Assembly (NCBI GenBank): GCA_037126765.1
Contig: JBBCBC010000002.1
Coordinates: 49,356,889-49,420,888, forward strand
Origin: Stenogyne calaminthoides
Lineage: Eukaryota; Streptophyta; Magnoliopsida; Lamiales; Lamiaceae
DNA: 64,000 nt
Direction of reading: 5' to 3'
Part shown: positions 48,122 through 60,261 of the stretch, one piece after another
How the letters are laid out: the number at the start of each line of letters is the position of its first letter
Position numbering within the stretch: the first letter of the stretch is position 1
Notes under the pieces: model-generated
Seen by the model: only the letters and a program-made list of their open reading frames with translations
What the model was told of the DNA's origin: nothing
The model's database searches: none
Position numbers and translations under genes: made by a program

Positions 48122-48900
48122 TTTTATAACTAACCGATCAAATCAAACTAAGCAAACAATGTAAATACACTGATTATATTTTTATTTTTACATGGAAAAT
48201 TACAATACACGAAAATATCCGTACCACGATCTCAGACAAACTCAAGAGTGGATAATCATGTGTTGAATACGAGGGGAAGGCATGCTTATCTAATCTAGTT
48301 TCATAAGCCACGCCTAATTGTTGCGTCACCCAATATGAAATTTATAGTAAAGTGTTATCAAATCATTTATGGGACACCCCGACAGCTGAAACTATTTTAT
48401 TATCGTATATATCAACAAAAGATACACAAGTTGGCCACAATGCAATCAACCCAACACAAATTTGACCAATTAATCACATACATAATGCTGATGCAACAAA
48501 CCATGGATTCTTCTATGAATTCTTCTTCCCAATTAATGTTGTTAGTTTCAATACAGGTAAGATGACCACTAATTGATAAAGTGCCTGTTTTCTGAATTAA
48601 TTATGGTTGTTTCATAGGATAGAAAATTTAGTTGATACCTAACTTTGTAATTGGGGATGATTAATTGAAACATTTATATGATTAATTATTTGTTCTTTTG
48701 TAACGAAATTCTAATGTTATAAATAGAGTAATTTTATGTGAAATTTGTTCGTAATATAAAATTGGTGCAATTGATATAATTTAATAGAACAAACAATATT
48801 GTTTGGTTAAACATGTGATATTATTCATTGGAAACAATTAATATTATTTAATAAAGTTAAAAAAAAAAACTAGTTACATAGGGGCATTTGAGTTAGAGAC
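48122..48900. other. intergenic, no gene recognised
   Basis: A 76-codon frame at 48335 has no family resemblance and is ignored. Confidence 0.35.
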
Positions 48901-48904
48901 AGAG

Positions 48905-49640
48905 TTTGAGAATAAGAGATGCATTTAGTCTTAACAATATGCTTCAATGTATAAACAGGTATAAGATAGAAATCCTCAAAAGAGGATATTTGGAGCTGGA
49001 ATCAAGCATCAAACGGAATTTTCTCGACGAAAGACAACTTGTTGAAAAGATTTATCATCCCGGCAAATGGCAATATACTTTGCACTCTTTGTAAAGAGAA
49101 AAAAATGAAGATTCAACTCACTTATTCTTTGAATGCGGTGTTTCGACAAAATTCTGTGATAACTTTCACAAGTGGGCAAGCGTATCCATGGTTACTCACT
49201 AGAATCTTTTCATTCACCTCCTTCAACATGAGGCAAAGTTCGACTCAATTCTTCAAGGTAAAATCGCTTCGACTTTATGGATTGACAAGATTTGGTTAAT
49301 TTGAAAAATGAGAAACGAAAAGATTTTTGAGAACGTTATTCTGGATTTGAAGAAATTAAGTGGAAGAATTCAAAGCGAGAATTTGGTCTTGGATAGTGAC
49401 AAAAAATTCGAAAGTAAAAGATATTCCTTTTCTAAAGTGGCGACATAATCTTTCCATTGATCGAAACTTTATCTTGAATAATGTGGGAAGTGAATCTGCT
49501 CCCTTCTTGTAACGGGGTCCATATATTTTTCTTTCATTTTTCCTTGTATTTTGTAAGGACGGGTGTAATACACCCTTGTACCATTGTACCTCATTTCATA
49601 CTTAATATTTTTTTTTGGTTGATAAGAAAAATAATTTATA
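48905..49640 (+). pseudogene. LINE (non-LTR retrotransposon) C-terminal remnant
   Basis: Pieces of the zinc-binding domain downstream of reverse transcriptase (zf-RVT type) are visible across shifted frames: LCTLCKEK near 49075, then in another frame EDSTHLFFECGVSTKF near 49106-49160. This is the CxxC...HxxxxC pattern. Then RNEKIFENVILDLKKL and RIQSRIWSW (49311-49400) resemble the end of plant LINE ORF2. At least two frame changes make it non-functional. The 3' region ends in a T-rich strip plus GATAAGAAAAATAA. Confidence 0.7.
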
Positions 49641-51106
49641 CTATAAACAAGTTTTGCAGAAGAATTTCCTCACTAATAAAAATTCTTAAATTCTACACGC
49701 AGAACAAATTACGTACGTGCGTGAGATATTTGGCTAACGAAATTAATTTTTTAATAGTTGCGTAAAAGGTACCCCAAGCGATCGCAAAAAAAAAAAAAAA
49801 AAAAAAAACAAGATTGATGTTTTGTTTCTTGATTCATACACTGTAATCTAAAATAATAAACACATTAAAATTTTAGAATTTCCAAAACCAACCAGACAAA
49901 GATATTACCTAGCAAATAATTATTTAACCGACGACTGAACAAAGCAAACGGTAGTTCAAGAATGATATGTAATTGAAACTGTGCATTTTAATTTCCTAAA
50001 GCTAACAAAACAGAAGAATCGCCTAACAATATTTTCTCCGTCAATTTCCGTATATATATAAAAGAAAAAAAAAAAAAAAAACCCTTCATTATATATAGAG
50101 GACCAAACATGGAGTTAAAAAGGTTACGTTATATAAAGTGCAAAATGTTTTAACTAAACAAAGCATTGGAAATCACCTTATTACAGTTTCTTCATGATCA
50201 ATTCAGTCAACAAATTATATATTGGAATGGAAAAACTGAGATTTAAACCTTTAACAAGTTGTTTGGTTTGATTTTGGTGTATCCATTAATTCTATTTCTT
50301 TTAATTAGAGGGTCGTCTCATTTAGACATTAGTCAAATTTTATTAAATAGTGAAAACGAAATTGATAAGTATCAATTATAAAAGTAGCAAAAATACATTT
50401 AATTAAATTATATTCGTCTCATTTTATCTCATATTATATATCGTATAATTGTATCATACAATTATAATTTATCTTCAATTTAAACATATTTTCATTTTGA
50501 AAAACTTTTTTCCCAGTACGTTATGTCCTTCAATATTCTATTTTATTATGGCTATATGTTTAAGTTATTCACACTGAAAATTGCTTTTTATGGGGCAAAT
50601 ATTTATCAATTATTATCAGTTATTTCACATAGTGGAAAATGTCATTATCTGTAAGATTGGATTATGATTTATGATCATATTACCAGTGCCAAAACAATGG
50701 GACTCCAATATAGTCTACTGGTAGTTTTGAGAATCCCCCAGTTATTTCTAGAACTAATTAATAAATAATTATATGTAGTGTTAAGAGAATTCAGCGTATA
50801 AAAAGAACTTGAAATCTGTATAATTTAACTTAATTTAATTATCTAGTGTGTGGTTATATAGAGTTCAACGTACACGTATCTGGAAAGTATAATTTGACCA
50901 TTATAAACATTCAATTCTTACCTAAGTTCTCATATAAGTAGTGAACTAGTCAAATTATTTTCAATAAAATATTGTGCATTTTCACTTGGTGTGACACACC
51001 TGTATGAAAGGGATAAATAGCAACTAGCAAGATTTGTGATTTAAAATGGATCAAGCCAGATATTGTTATCTGAAAATATAATAAAGCATATCTAAAATAA
51101 AGCTAA
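49641..51106. other. intergenic, AT-rich
   Basis: No gene is seen. Poly(A) runs are at 49786-49809 and 50065-50080. Confidence 0.4.
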
Positions 51107-51340
51107 GTCTTACATGCATCCAGGTGCACCATGCATTAATAGTGTATTTTAGAATCATGCAACTTGTTATACAGAAAGATGCAATTTATTTATATTGAAA
51201 CGAGTAATTATTAATATGAAAAAATAGTTACACAGCTCAGTGTAAATAAGTTGCATCTTTCAATATAACAAATTGTATGATTCTAATGTGCAATATAAGT
51301 GCACTGTGCATCTAGATTTCTGGATGCACATGAGACCCAC
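51107..51340. mobile_element. MITE family M1, copy 6
   Basis: Left ACATGCATCCAGGTGCACCA, inner TAGTGTATTTTAGAATCATG, right GCACTGTGCATCTAG with a short insertion before TGGATGCACATGAGACCCAC. Confidence 0.82.
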
Positions 51341-51505
51341 CCCTGAAATTATAGAATTATTTATCTTTCGCTCGAGTCGATTAAAACGTTTTTTAGCCCA
51401 ACGTAATTAAACAATCAATTTGACAAAAATAAAATAAAACTATCAATTTAAACTCCAACACAAAATTTTGACACCAATATCTAAGTCTAAATTAATAATT
51501 GCGAC

Positions 51506-51853
51506 TGTCAAGTGTGGATAGCACAAATGGTTACAGCTCCACCACATGAGACCTTGAGTTCTCGGACTCGAGACACGGAGAGGAAATATTTATTTCCTCT
51601 CGTGGTGGTCCCCCTATTGTTGAGAGGAAATGTTTATACCCTCTCGTGGTGGTCCCCCATTGTTTAGTTGTGATTCCGGTTGCGGTGCGATTGTGGTTCT
51701 GAGTTGCAGTTTCGGGTGGTCCCTCTTGTGGTGATTACGGTTTCAGTCTACAGCGAGATGAAATGATATTGTCATCTACCCGATAATAGAAAGAATTATT
51801 GTAATTGATTATGTTAGGAAACTATTGTAATTGATTGTCTTAACAAAAAAAAA
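51506..51853 (+). mobile_element. SINE family S1, second copy
   Basis: It begins TGTCAAGTGTGGATAGC and includes a B-box-like GAGTTCTCGGACTCGAGAC, a duplicated GAGAGGAAAT/CTCTCGTGGTGGTCCCCC block, the GTTGCGGTGCGATTG body and an A-run at 51844-51853. It is the sense counterpart of the minus-strand copy at 10293-10610. No TSD was identified. Confidence 0.8.
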
Positions 51854-52684
51854 TGGGGGAATAAAAAAATAACATTCTGAAAACACTAATCAGCTGTATT
51901 TGTTAAAACATAAGTCGCAACGGAATTTGTCTTTGTATCAAAATTTGGGCCTGAACTTATGAAATAATAATTTATCAAGACTTATGGTGATTGCTTTTGC
52001 ATCAATTTTCGGCCCTGAATTTTAAGATTTATTTTACTTAAATAACTAACTGTATGAGGGTGTGAAGTAAAATAAAATTTGAGTGCTTACTAAAATATTA
52101 TAAATGAATACTAATATAGTGGAAACAAACTTTAAAAATTATGGTCTAATAATGTATTTCGGCTTTTATTAACTAAATTTTGTTTGAAGAGCAGAATTTT
52201 GCCTTTTGGGCCTTCAGAGTTAAGGACCTATAGAAACTCTGAAAAGTAATAACTGAGCCAGAAAAGGCCTCGGCCCAATTAATTAAGCCCGTAAAATATG
52301 CAACCACACTGCTTAAATTCCTTTAATTAGACCCTTTAAATAGGCCTAAGCCTAAGAAAAACTCGGGCTTTGGCCAATAATTAGTAAATCTATACTTGTT
52401 GCGATCAGACAGCTTAAAAAGTAATAGGCCCAAGCCCAAAATTAGTCCAATGGTGGTCTATTACAAGCATGTCGAGGCCCATTTAATCACTCGAGGAAAT
52501 AAAATAAACTAACCAATTATTAATATATAAAGAAACTGATATAGGGATGGGTTCGAAAAAAAAAACTTAGTGATATGGGAGTACAAGTTTTGGATGACAA
52601 TTTTAGAAAGGAATTTAAATATAGACACATATTATATCAACTCCGTAAAGCCCAACAACTGTAGATTACAACATCATTAAATAT
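51854..52684. other. intergenic, AT-rich
   Basis: No gene is seen; a stretch rich in GGCCCAAGCCC-like words is at 52250-52500. Confidence 0.35.
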
Positions 52685-52901
52685 ACTCCCTATGATTCAT
52701 GACGAATAATTGATTGTTGTTTTATATTTTTTTTATTTTATTCCTCTTCTACCCTTACTCCAATTATCCCATCAATCTTTCACAATTCTAATATTATCTT
52801 AATTGAATAGTTAATAAAATGATATGTGTTATATTATAGATTTTTTTTTTTAATTTTCACTTGAAAATCTAAAACAACAATCATTATAAATCTCGGAATG
52901 A

Positions 52902-52905
<4 letters not shown>
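52685..52905. mobile_element. degenerate Stowaway-like MITE 4
   Basis: Left TACTCCCTATGATTCATGAC and, as complement of the right, TACTCATTCCGAGATTTATA. The arms share ATGATTGTTGTTTTA-type sequence. It is immediately followed by an ATA microsatellite. Confidence 0.55.

Positions 52906-52975
<70 letters not shown>
52902..52975. repeat. (AAT)n microsatellite
   Basis: About 24 uninterrupted TAA units. Confidence 0.95.
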
Positions 52976-52977
<2 letters not shown>

Positions 52978-53041
52978 CCACCATAAAAGTTTGCGTCAAG
53001 TATGATTTATAGGATATTATTCGTATTTATTTAGGAGTAGG

Positions 53042-54225
53042 ACTCTTGTGACATATTACACCTTATTAATATGTGCAATACATCATAATTAAGGCAATTT
53101 AGTAAAAAATTTACTGGTTGGGACGCGGGTCGGCTCGGCTCGGGTCGGATTCGGGTGGGCAAGGCTGTGGACTTTGGGTTGTGGGCTTTAGGCGGACGAA
53201 TATATATTTATAGAAGGGTATCTTTATTGAATATGTGTTGCAGCCTAGTGGTTCATGTTTTGTTAAATGTATTTCGTTGACATTGAGCACATAATTTATT
53301 TTTTTTAAATTGTCAAGTTTTTGTGTCTTACTACATGAAAAAAATTTGATACTTATAGAAACGAAATGTATTACTACGTGAAATAAAAATTACATTATCA
53401 TTTTAATGAAAAAATACCTAGTAACACGTATTAAAACATATCGTAACATATAAATGTTCATAAGGTAACACGGATCACAAGGTAACACATTGTTGTTCAT
53501 ATAGTAACACACGAGTATTCACATAGTATTACGACGATATGTGAAAAGTGTTACATATTACTAAAAAAACATGTGTTACTACATGAACAAAAAGTGTTAC
53601 CCTATGAAGAAAAATGTGTTACCACATGAACAAAACCAGTACAAAAGCGAAAAGAAATTCTCAGTCCAAAATTACAGATTTAAAAAACAACTTGATGTTT
53701 ACTAATGAACAAAAGAGTGTTACCCTATGAGCAAAAGAGTGTTACTACATGAACAAAAATCAGTACAAACGCGAAAAAAAAAATCCTCAGTTCAAAATTA
53801 AAGATTTACAGAACAACGTGAAAAGAGTGCAGAAAGATTTGAATTTCAGCACACACTTTGTGTTGAGGGGTAATCCAACACCATACACATATTCTCTCTT
53901 CTTCTCGTAGAATCCACACTAAAATTCAAATTGAACGACCTGATTTCATCAAATGATCGGAGCGAATCGAAGAAAATTAAATTTGACAAGAAATTATGAC
54001 ACGAACGAGGAAGAATAAAGCTCATGAGATCCGCCGGCAATCTGAAGAGAAGAGGAAAAAGAAGAAATATGGCCGCGTTAGACGCTGCACGACGCGGAAA
54101 GAAGAAAGCCCATTAGACCTGCTATCAATATGCCCTAACCCGACCCCGCAGGCCTGACCCGCGAAAGAAATAAGAAAAAACTCAATTTCTCTATAATCGC
54201 ATATATCATATTGCATACAAGTTTT
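53042..54225 (+). mobile_element. TIR element family X, copy B (inverted relative to copy A)
   Basis: It matches the complement of 42955-47053 minus the copia insertion. Left end CTTGTGACATATTACACCTT with ATTAATATGTGCAA; right end ATATCATATTGCATACAAG. The interior keeps ATATTTATAGAAGGGTATCT, GCAGCCTAGTGGTTCATG (worn pol III-like boxes) and the GAACAAAAGAGTGTTACC stretches. It is longer than copy A without its insertion, with more of the GTTACCCTATGA region. It is non-coding. Confidence 0.7.
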
Positions 54226-54578
54226 TGTGTTTATTCATACAAGTTTTTGTGTTTATTCAATATATATCTTCCAATAATGATTGTGTGTCCTCCTCTAGAA
54301 AAACAACAGAAGTATATAACAACTGTAGATCAGTTTTTTTTACTTGAAACTCTATACATCAGCTTCAGATATGTTTTTTCTGGAATTATTTAACAAAATT
54401 TATAAACTATAACAATATAAACGATTGAAGAAGCAGCCAGACTAGTTATAAATATCAATATATAATTGTTATGTGCATGCTCAAATTAATGTCACTAATA
54501 ACAACTTTCATTAATTCGATAGTCAACAGTTTGATTATGGCAAAAAGGAAAATTCAACATATCCAAATCTATATTTTG
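54226..54578. other. intergenic
   Basis: Contains a short tandem CATACAAGTTTTTGTGTTTA just outside element X; no gene. Confidence 0.35.
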
Positions 54579-54771
54579 TAGTCCCTCAGTCTCGTGATTA
54601 CTGTAACACTTATTTTATTTGAACGTCCAACATTACTGCAACACTTCCAAAATGGAAACAAACATAATATTAATACACTCACAACACCCTTATTTTATTA
54701 AACTCAAACCCACTTTACTTGATTTGCAGTCCATTTTTTGTGTTGCAATAATCCTGAGACTGAGGGAGTAT
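54579..54771. mobile_element. Stowaway-like MITE 5
   Basis: Left TAGTCCCTCAGTCTCGTGAT and right ATCCTGAGACTGAGGGAGTA are inverted, with TA flanks, about 193 bp. TGTAACACTTATTTTA and the inner CATTACTGCAACACTTCC belong to the left arm. It has a terminus variant (CAGTCTC) distinct from the CCGTCC copies. Confidence 0.85.
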
Positions 54772-54785
54772 AAATTATAGAGTAG

Positions 54786-55018
54786 GTCTAGTATGAAAAT
54801 TTTCATGTATGAAAATCTATAAAATTGTCCTAAATCAACCATCTCCACCCTAAATACTAAATAATGAATCCTAAATTATGACCTATTTGGGTCAGGTGAA
54901 CCATGAACCACTTGGGCCGAGTGAACCATGAACCACTCAATTTTGTCTTACCTTCACCAATTACAGAATTTGGTTGTAAATTAAAGTTTTTTCATGTATG
55001 AAAATTTTCATACTAGAC
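54786..55018. mobile_element. MITE with 30-bp inverted ends
   Basis: GTCTAGTATGAAAATTTTCA at the left continues to TGTATGAAAA; the right end is the exact complement, TGAAAATTTTCATACTAGAC. The inner part carries GGTGAACCATGAACCACTTG and TCCTAAATTATGA phrases shared with 23250-23450 and 63590-63640. Confidence 0.85.
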
Positions 55019-55367
55019 TTTGTCTAAATTATAATGATACATTAATTCGATAGAACCTAAGCGTGGGGTACGTTTTAGTTTTAGCACTCATGATGTTTAT
55101 TTTACGAGTAATACTCATGTGAAGGTCTATACATGAACTATATCATTATTATGTTATAAGTAAAATATATCATGGTTATGCATAAAAAAATTCATTGTTT
55201 TAAAAATATAATGTACATTTTAAACAGTGAGAATATTTGTACATAACAATAATAGTTTCTATGCATAATAGTAATATTTTTATACATAACATTTATACTA
55301 AAAAAATCACGCGAGTTCATCGTGAACTTGGGTTCACACAAATTTTTGTCTTATTTTACGTACAATT

Positions 55368-55549
55368 GTTTTGAGAGTTTAGATGTGTAAAATGATAACT
55401 TACTTGATATAGCATGTACATATACTAAAAATAATTATGAACAATGTTAACTAATTAACATAGTTTATCATTGTTTTGAGAGTTTAGATGTGTAAAATGA
55501 TAACATAGTTGATATAGCATCTGCATGTATTAAAAATAATTATGAACAA
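55368..55549. repeat. tandem duplication beside the Helitron, unit about 103 bp
   Basis: TTGTTTTGAGAGTTTAGATG starts both units (55368 and 55471); each runs through GTGTAAAATGATAAC, GATATAGCAT and AATTATGAACAAT. The first unit continues into GTTAACTAATTAACATAG; the second is cut after GAACAA by the Helitron, and its continuation resumes at 59916. Confidence 0.9.
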
Positions 55550-56099
55550 TCTTATCTTATATTATAATAAAAGTAGAATGTGTCTTACCAAATGCTGACA
55601 TTTGTCACCCCTAACGTGCTTGTCATGTGTCACTCTTAATATATTGTTAAGTGGCACAATAGATTTCTGCCACGTGTTAAACCCTTTATCTCCCCCAGAA
55701 AACTCAAAGGCCGTCGTTTCAAGCGTTATTTCTTTTCTTACGGCCTCTTCCCAAACGTTTCTTTTCTTCCTCTGCATATTCAACCATCAACATCGCTCAG
55801 TGTCCACACTAAAAATCTGAATGATGGCCGCTCATCAATTTTAAAGGAAGAAAAAAAAGATTCGAAAAAAGACGTAAAGATTGTAGAATTGATTCCCATC
55901 TCGCGAGCAAGCGGTATCCATGGGAGTTGCACGATTTGCAGGGGATCGGGCTTATAAGGATGATATGAAGATTTACAACGGAGGGGAAGTGTGGGTGATT
56001 AGTGGTGATTTTGCTTGAGACTTTCTGCTATTCTTGCCCACTCTTGACCTAATTTCATGTTTTTATTGAACTAATTTCACCTAAGTGTCCCTATATGTG

Positions 56100-57894
56100 G
56101 AGAAAGACTGTGTTTGATTTATTGTGTAGGAAACGAGTGAAAACGGGCTGGAATTGATTAAAAAAACTGCTTTGATCTAGAAAGAGATGTTAGAAGAGAA
56201 TTGGACCATGTGAAGCTCCTTGAAAAAACGGTCACAACAAAAAAAGAATCAACTCAATCCGAGATTGAGAGCTCGAGTTATGAGCAAAATAAAATCGATG
56301 CGCAGCATGAAAATATTCACTAGGGCCTGTTCGCTAAAATTAAGAAAAAGCCCATTGCAGCCCCATGAAAAGCTCAACATGAATCCCAATTCCTGAAGTA
56401 AAATAAAAGAAGAATTGAAGCCAAGAAAAACAGCACATGTCAACAAATTAAATTGAGAGAAGCAAGCAGTATGAGTTCATAGCACTTTCATTTTCAACCC
56501 TTTTAATTTGGTCAACTATCTCAAGCCTGGACCATTTTTAATTTCATTTGGCTAGCAATCTTTGTGTCATTTCGGCGGGTCCCATGCTTATTAGGAGAGG
56601 AAATATGAAGCATGCCTTTTTGAATTGAGGAAAGAAGTGGCGATATTCGATATTTTGGCCTCATCCTCAGCGATTTCAACAAGGAAGAATTACTAAAAGC
56701 AACAGAGGCCAGAAGAAAAAGGACCAGTAGCATTTTATTCGAGAGGAGCAGGAGGAAATAGAATAGAAGGGTTTTAGATAGGGTTTTAGAATTTCATCTC
56801 CTCCACACACACCAACACTCCAATAGTTAGATTTTATTGTTTTCTAGTGTAGATTTTTTTGGATTTCAAGTGCTAAAACAAGATTCAAGAAGGATTTGTG
56901 GGTTTTGTTATGCTTTTGAGCTACAATTTCATCCGAGAGGTGTTTCTTACTTTTTATTGCAATTTACTTGTTATTTTTAACGTGGGTTTTTTGAATTCTT
57001 ATTGTTTAGCCATGGGTTTTGCCTTGTGCACCATTGGCTAAGGCTCTTAGTGTTTGGGTGTTTGGAATTGTGATGATGATTGGTTAATTGCTTTGATTAT
57101 AGTTGTTTATCTCTATTGATAGTGATCCTTTATATTAGTGGATTTTGATTGTTCAATTTGGTTGGGTTTTGCTATGAGCTTGTGTGTTTATGCTAGTTTA
57201 TCATAATGGGAGTTGGGTAGACGGGATTAGGCATATGGGTATTGGTTTAATTCACCGGATTTGAGTTAATTATGCTCTATTGCAACGAGAGTTGGATAGA
57301 AAGATAAGAAACCCCCTAATTTACATTGACTACTTTAATTAATACCTAGAGTGGAAAATGAAGAGCACATAGGAGAATTGAACTTAGTATACAAGTGGGA
57401 AAACACGGGGACGGAGTAGTTAGTTAATTAGAGGACCTTATCCGTGCAATTACCCCGGCTAGAAAGGGGAGATTCTCCTCCCGATCCTAGGATTTCAAAT
57501 GATATCGGACCCTAGGCTTACCAAGTACGGGAATGGTATATTGTGTAGTGATCGCTCTTATGGAATAACCGGAAATAGAGGCGAATACCATAATTAATCT
57601 TTTGACAATCATCTCACAAGGAAAAACACCCGAACACATCTCTCTCACTTGGAAACAAAATCATTTGCTACTTAATTGCTTCCTTCTTTCTTGTTGAATT
57701 CTCTAGTTGTTATTTTATTATCTTGTTGTTATTTAGTTTTAATCGGAAAATCAAACATGTTTCACACTATAATCATGCGACAACACATAGTAATTGGACT
57801 ATATTCCACACCTAGTCCCGTGGATTGATATTAAACCGGGCACTTCAACGACCCTCTTATACTTGAGAGGTTAGTGTGTTGCAAAACACGTGTC
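56100..57894 (+). mobile_element. 5' LTR of a Ty3-gypsy (Athila/Tat-type) element inside the Helitron
   Basis: The region upstream of the PBS has the layout of a long plant gypsy LTR and ends near GTGTTGCAAAACACGTGTCA. The left limit is approximate; TGTAGGAAACGAGTG at about 56125 is the best candidate start. No 3' LTR is present in the window. Confidence 0.6.
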
Positions 57895-57899
57895 AAGTT

Positions 57900-57918
57900 T
57901 TTGGCGCCGTTGCCGGGG
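57900..57918 (+). other. primer binding site, tRNA-Asp type
   Basis: TGGCGCCGTTGCCGGGGA is complementary to the 3' end of plant tRNA-Asp including CCA, the site typical of Athila/Tat gypsy elements. Confidence 0.85.
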
Positions 57919-58043
57919 ATTAGGTTGTGTTGAGTATAACTAGTTGTTCGTTGAACGTGATTACTAGTCTTTTTCTTTTAGTAACTAACATTGCTAATAG
58001 TTGGCTTGGAGATTTGTGGTGTTTGTTGATCCTCTAGGTGTGT

Positions 58044-58335
58044 ATGATCACAAGAGCAAGTGGGATTGAATCAATTCCAATTGATCTTGAGATTGAAGTC
58101 ACGGCTAGGAGAAGAAATCGAGACCGAAATCGAAGATTAGCCCAACAAAGAGCAATGAGCGAAAATCAAAACAATCGAATGAATATGGAAGAGGGGGACA
58201 ATGGAGATCGCCCGATGTGGGAATATTTCAACCCACAAGTGCAAAGACACTATGATGGCATAGCCCGTCCGGCTATTGCGGTAATAACTTTGAAATCAAG
58301 CAGGCCCTCATTCAAATGCTCCAAAAACAACATCT
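58044..58335 (+). pseudogene. gag N-terminal fragment of the Ty3-gypsy element
   Basis: MITRASGIESIPIDLE, a basic ARRRNRDRNRR stretch and YFNPQVQRHYDGIARPAI are followed after a one-frame shift near 58275 by NNFEIKQALIQMLQKQHL and TGA. This is the typical start of Athila/Tat gag. The rest of gag and all of pol are absent. It lies about 130 bp after the PBS. Confidence 0.75.
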
Positions 58336-59915
58336 GTGAACAATATTTCACAGATGTTCTATATTTTCCTTCTATTGTTATTCTTCTTCTTCAATTTGCA
58401 AATGTGGAATCGTCTTTATCAGTTAGTCTATATTCTCTATTGTAGATAATCAATTCGTCCTTGGCAAACAATTCATATTTTGAAAATGGAATTATATCTT
58501 TTATTCCATTGAATTTGTCATATTTAATATCTGCTAAACTAATATTTATTTTGATCTATGTTAATGTTGTAGGTAATTACCTGAGTGTGGTTAAAGTTTT
58601 CAAAACGCTGGCAATTGGGAGCTCTACTTTCCAAACAAGTTTATAATTTTTTTGAATCTGAAGCTCTACATTTTTGTTAACTGGATAAAGTAAAAATATC
58701 GTTCTTTCAACAGGGGATTTTATTCATGTCCACTTTTGAAACCTGGAATTAGAATAATATTTGATGGTTGTCATATGTGGCAAGCTACCTATATGTAGAT
58801 TTTTGCATATATAAACTAATAAGAAGATAAGTGTAGATGTATCAGCTTTGTCCTATTTATGATATGAGGTTCGATTGACAGAGTTGTTTAACTCCAAATT
58901 GGCCATAAATTGTGTGTGGTTTCCTTTCTTATTAAATTCCACTGTAATTTCCAATATCATTGTTTAAAAAGAAAAATCTACACGTGCTCTCGAATTATTG
59001 GGATATTTCCATGTTACTTTGTGTAAGATGGGGTGTTTGGTTTGATTAAAGAGGCTTTTGTTCGATGATTTAAGGTTCTTAATTATGGTTGCTGCTTCTT
59101 TCGTTTTTGAATTACAAATTGTTTTCATATTTTATTATATTTGTATCCTTTACCAGACACTAAAATTATGGTTAGATATGTTCTCTTTCATATGTTGTAG
59201 TTGAATATTAAGTGTGTTTGAGGATTAATTATGAACAGAGTAGAAGATGTAGTTATAATGATGATCAACATAATTTTTTGCGTTGAGAAAACACAGATAG
59301 AACTCCTTAAATTATCTCTACAAGATGAAACTGCAGAAGTCTTTGCTTGAGATATTTTTTGATGTTTCATTTACACAACTTTTTAATAAAAGTTGCAATA
59401 TTATTTTAAGGCATAATGTTTGAGTTAGAAAGTATCTATAAAAAGTTATAATGCATTATCATGACAAGTTTTTCATACCTGGAATATAATCAAGATAGTT
59501 TTTTTTTTTTTTTTTTCAGTGCTTCAGTTCTTCTATTCAAAAATAACCATCACACTTCACATTTAATGTTTCTTGAATTTCCTATATATTTATTTAATGT
59601 AGAGCATTCATTTCAGAATTTCTTTGGTTTCAAAAATTTCGAGGTAATCATGTGCTTTGCTTTAGATTGTCATATAATATATATTTTTTGAAAATGATTT
59701 GTTAATATATCTATTATTATACTTTTTCAAAAGAATTATTATCACGCCAAAAAAAAATCCCAATAGAATAAAAAATGGACCGTTTTTTTTTTTTTAATGG
59801 AGCTAATCTAACCAATTAATGTCGCTCTCTATGGGGAGTGTTTTGAATTTATGTGCTTCATTTAATCTTTTTATAAATTAAAAAGAAAAAATGAATTACA
59901 CGGGCAAATAACTAG

Positions 59916-60261
59916 TGTTAATTAATTAACATAGTTTATCTGTCTTCCATCGATCGAAATATGTTTTCCGGTCATCAATAAAATTTAGGTAGATAGGTTA
60001 GTGAACTTGAATTGAATGAAACCCAATAATTGATCTTATTCCATCCATTCCAACAACATTAAGTAAAATTTTATCCTTGGTCTTTTTTAAATATTAAAGA
60101 ATGCGATTTCAGCCGTGTCTATCAACATATCACATGTTTTCAATTTTAAATATTCCTTTTATATTATACCACACAAATAATATAGAATTAACATACCATA
60201 AAACTAACACATCCAGAGGCAGAATGGTGGTTGTGGACAGACCCTCCACATAAAATAAAAT
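59916..60261. other. intergenic
   Basis: It begins with the displaced half of the tandem unit (TGTTAATTAATTAACATAGT); no gene. Confidence 0.4.

Larger units (their letters stand above)
55550..59915 (+). mobile_element. Helitron, about 4.4 kb, non-autonomous, carrying a retroelement piece
   Basis: It starts TCTTATCTTATATTATAATA and ends CACGGGCAAATAACTAG, inserted between A (55549) and T (59916), as expected for Helitrons. The boundaries are confirmed by the neighbouring tandem unit, which preserves the empty site: GAACAATGTTAACTAATTAA at 55436, against GAACAA | element | TGTTAATTAATTAACATAG. No Rep/helicase coding was seen. The clear 3' hairpin of active Helitrons is worn here. 55560-56100 and 58340-59890 are otherwise unrecognised; a 32-codon frame from ATGGGAGTTGCACGATTTGC at 55919 could be a captured exon. 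Confidence 0.85.

Noticed and set aside
48335..48565. 76-codon plus-strand frame with a polar composition
   Set aside because: No recognisable motif, no neighbouring exons and AT-rich codon use; not supportable as a gene.
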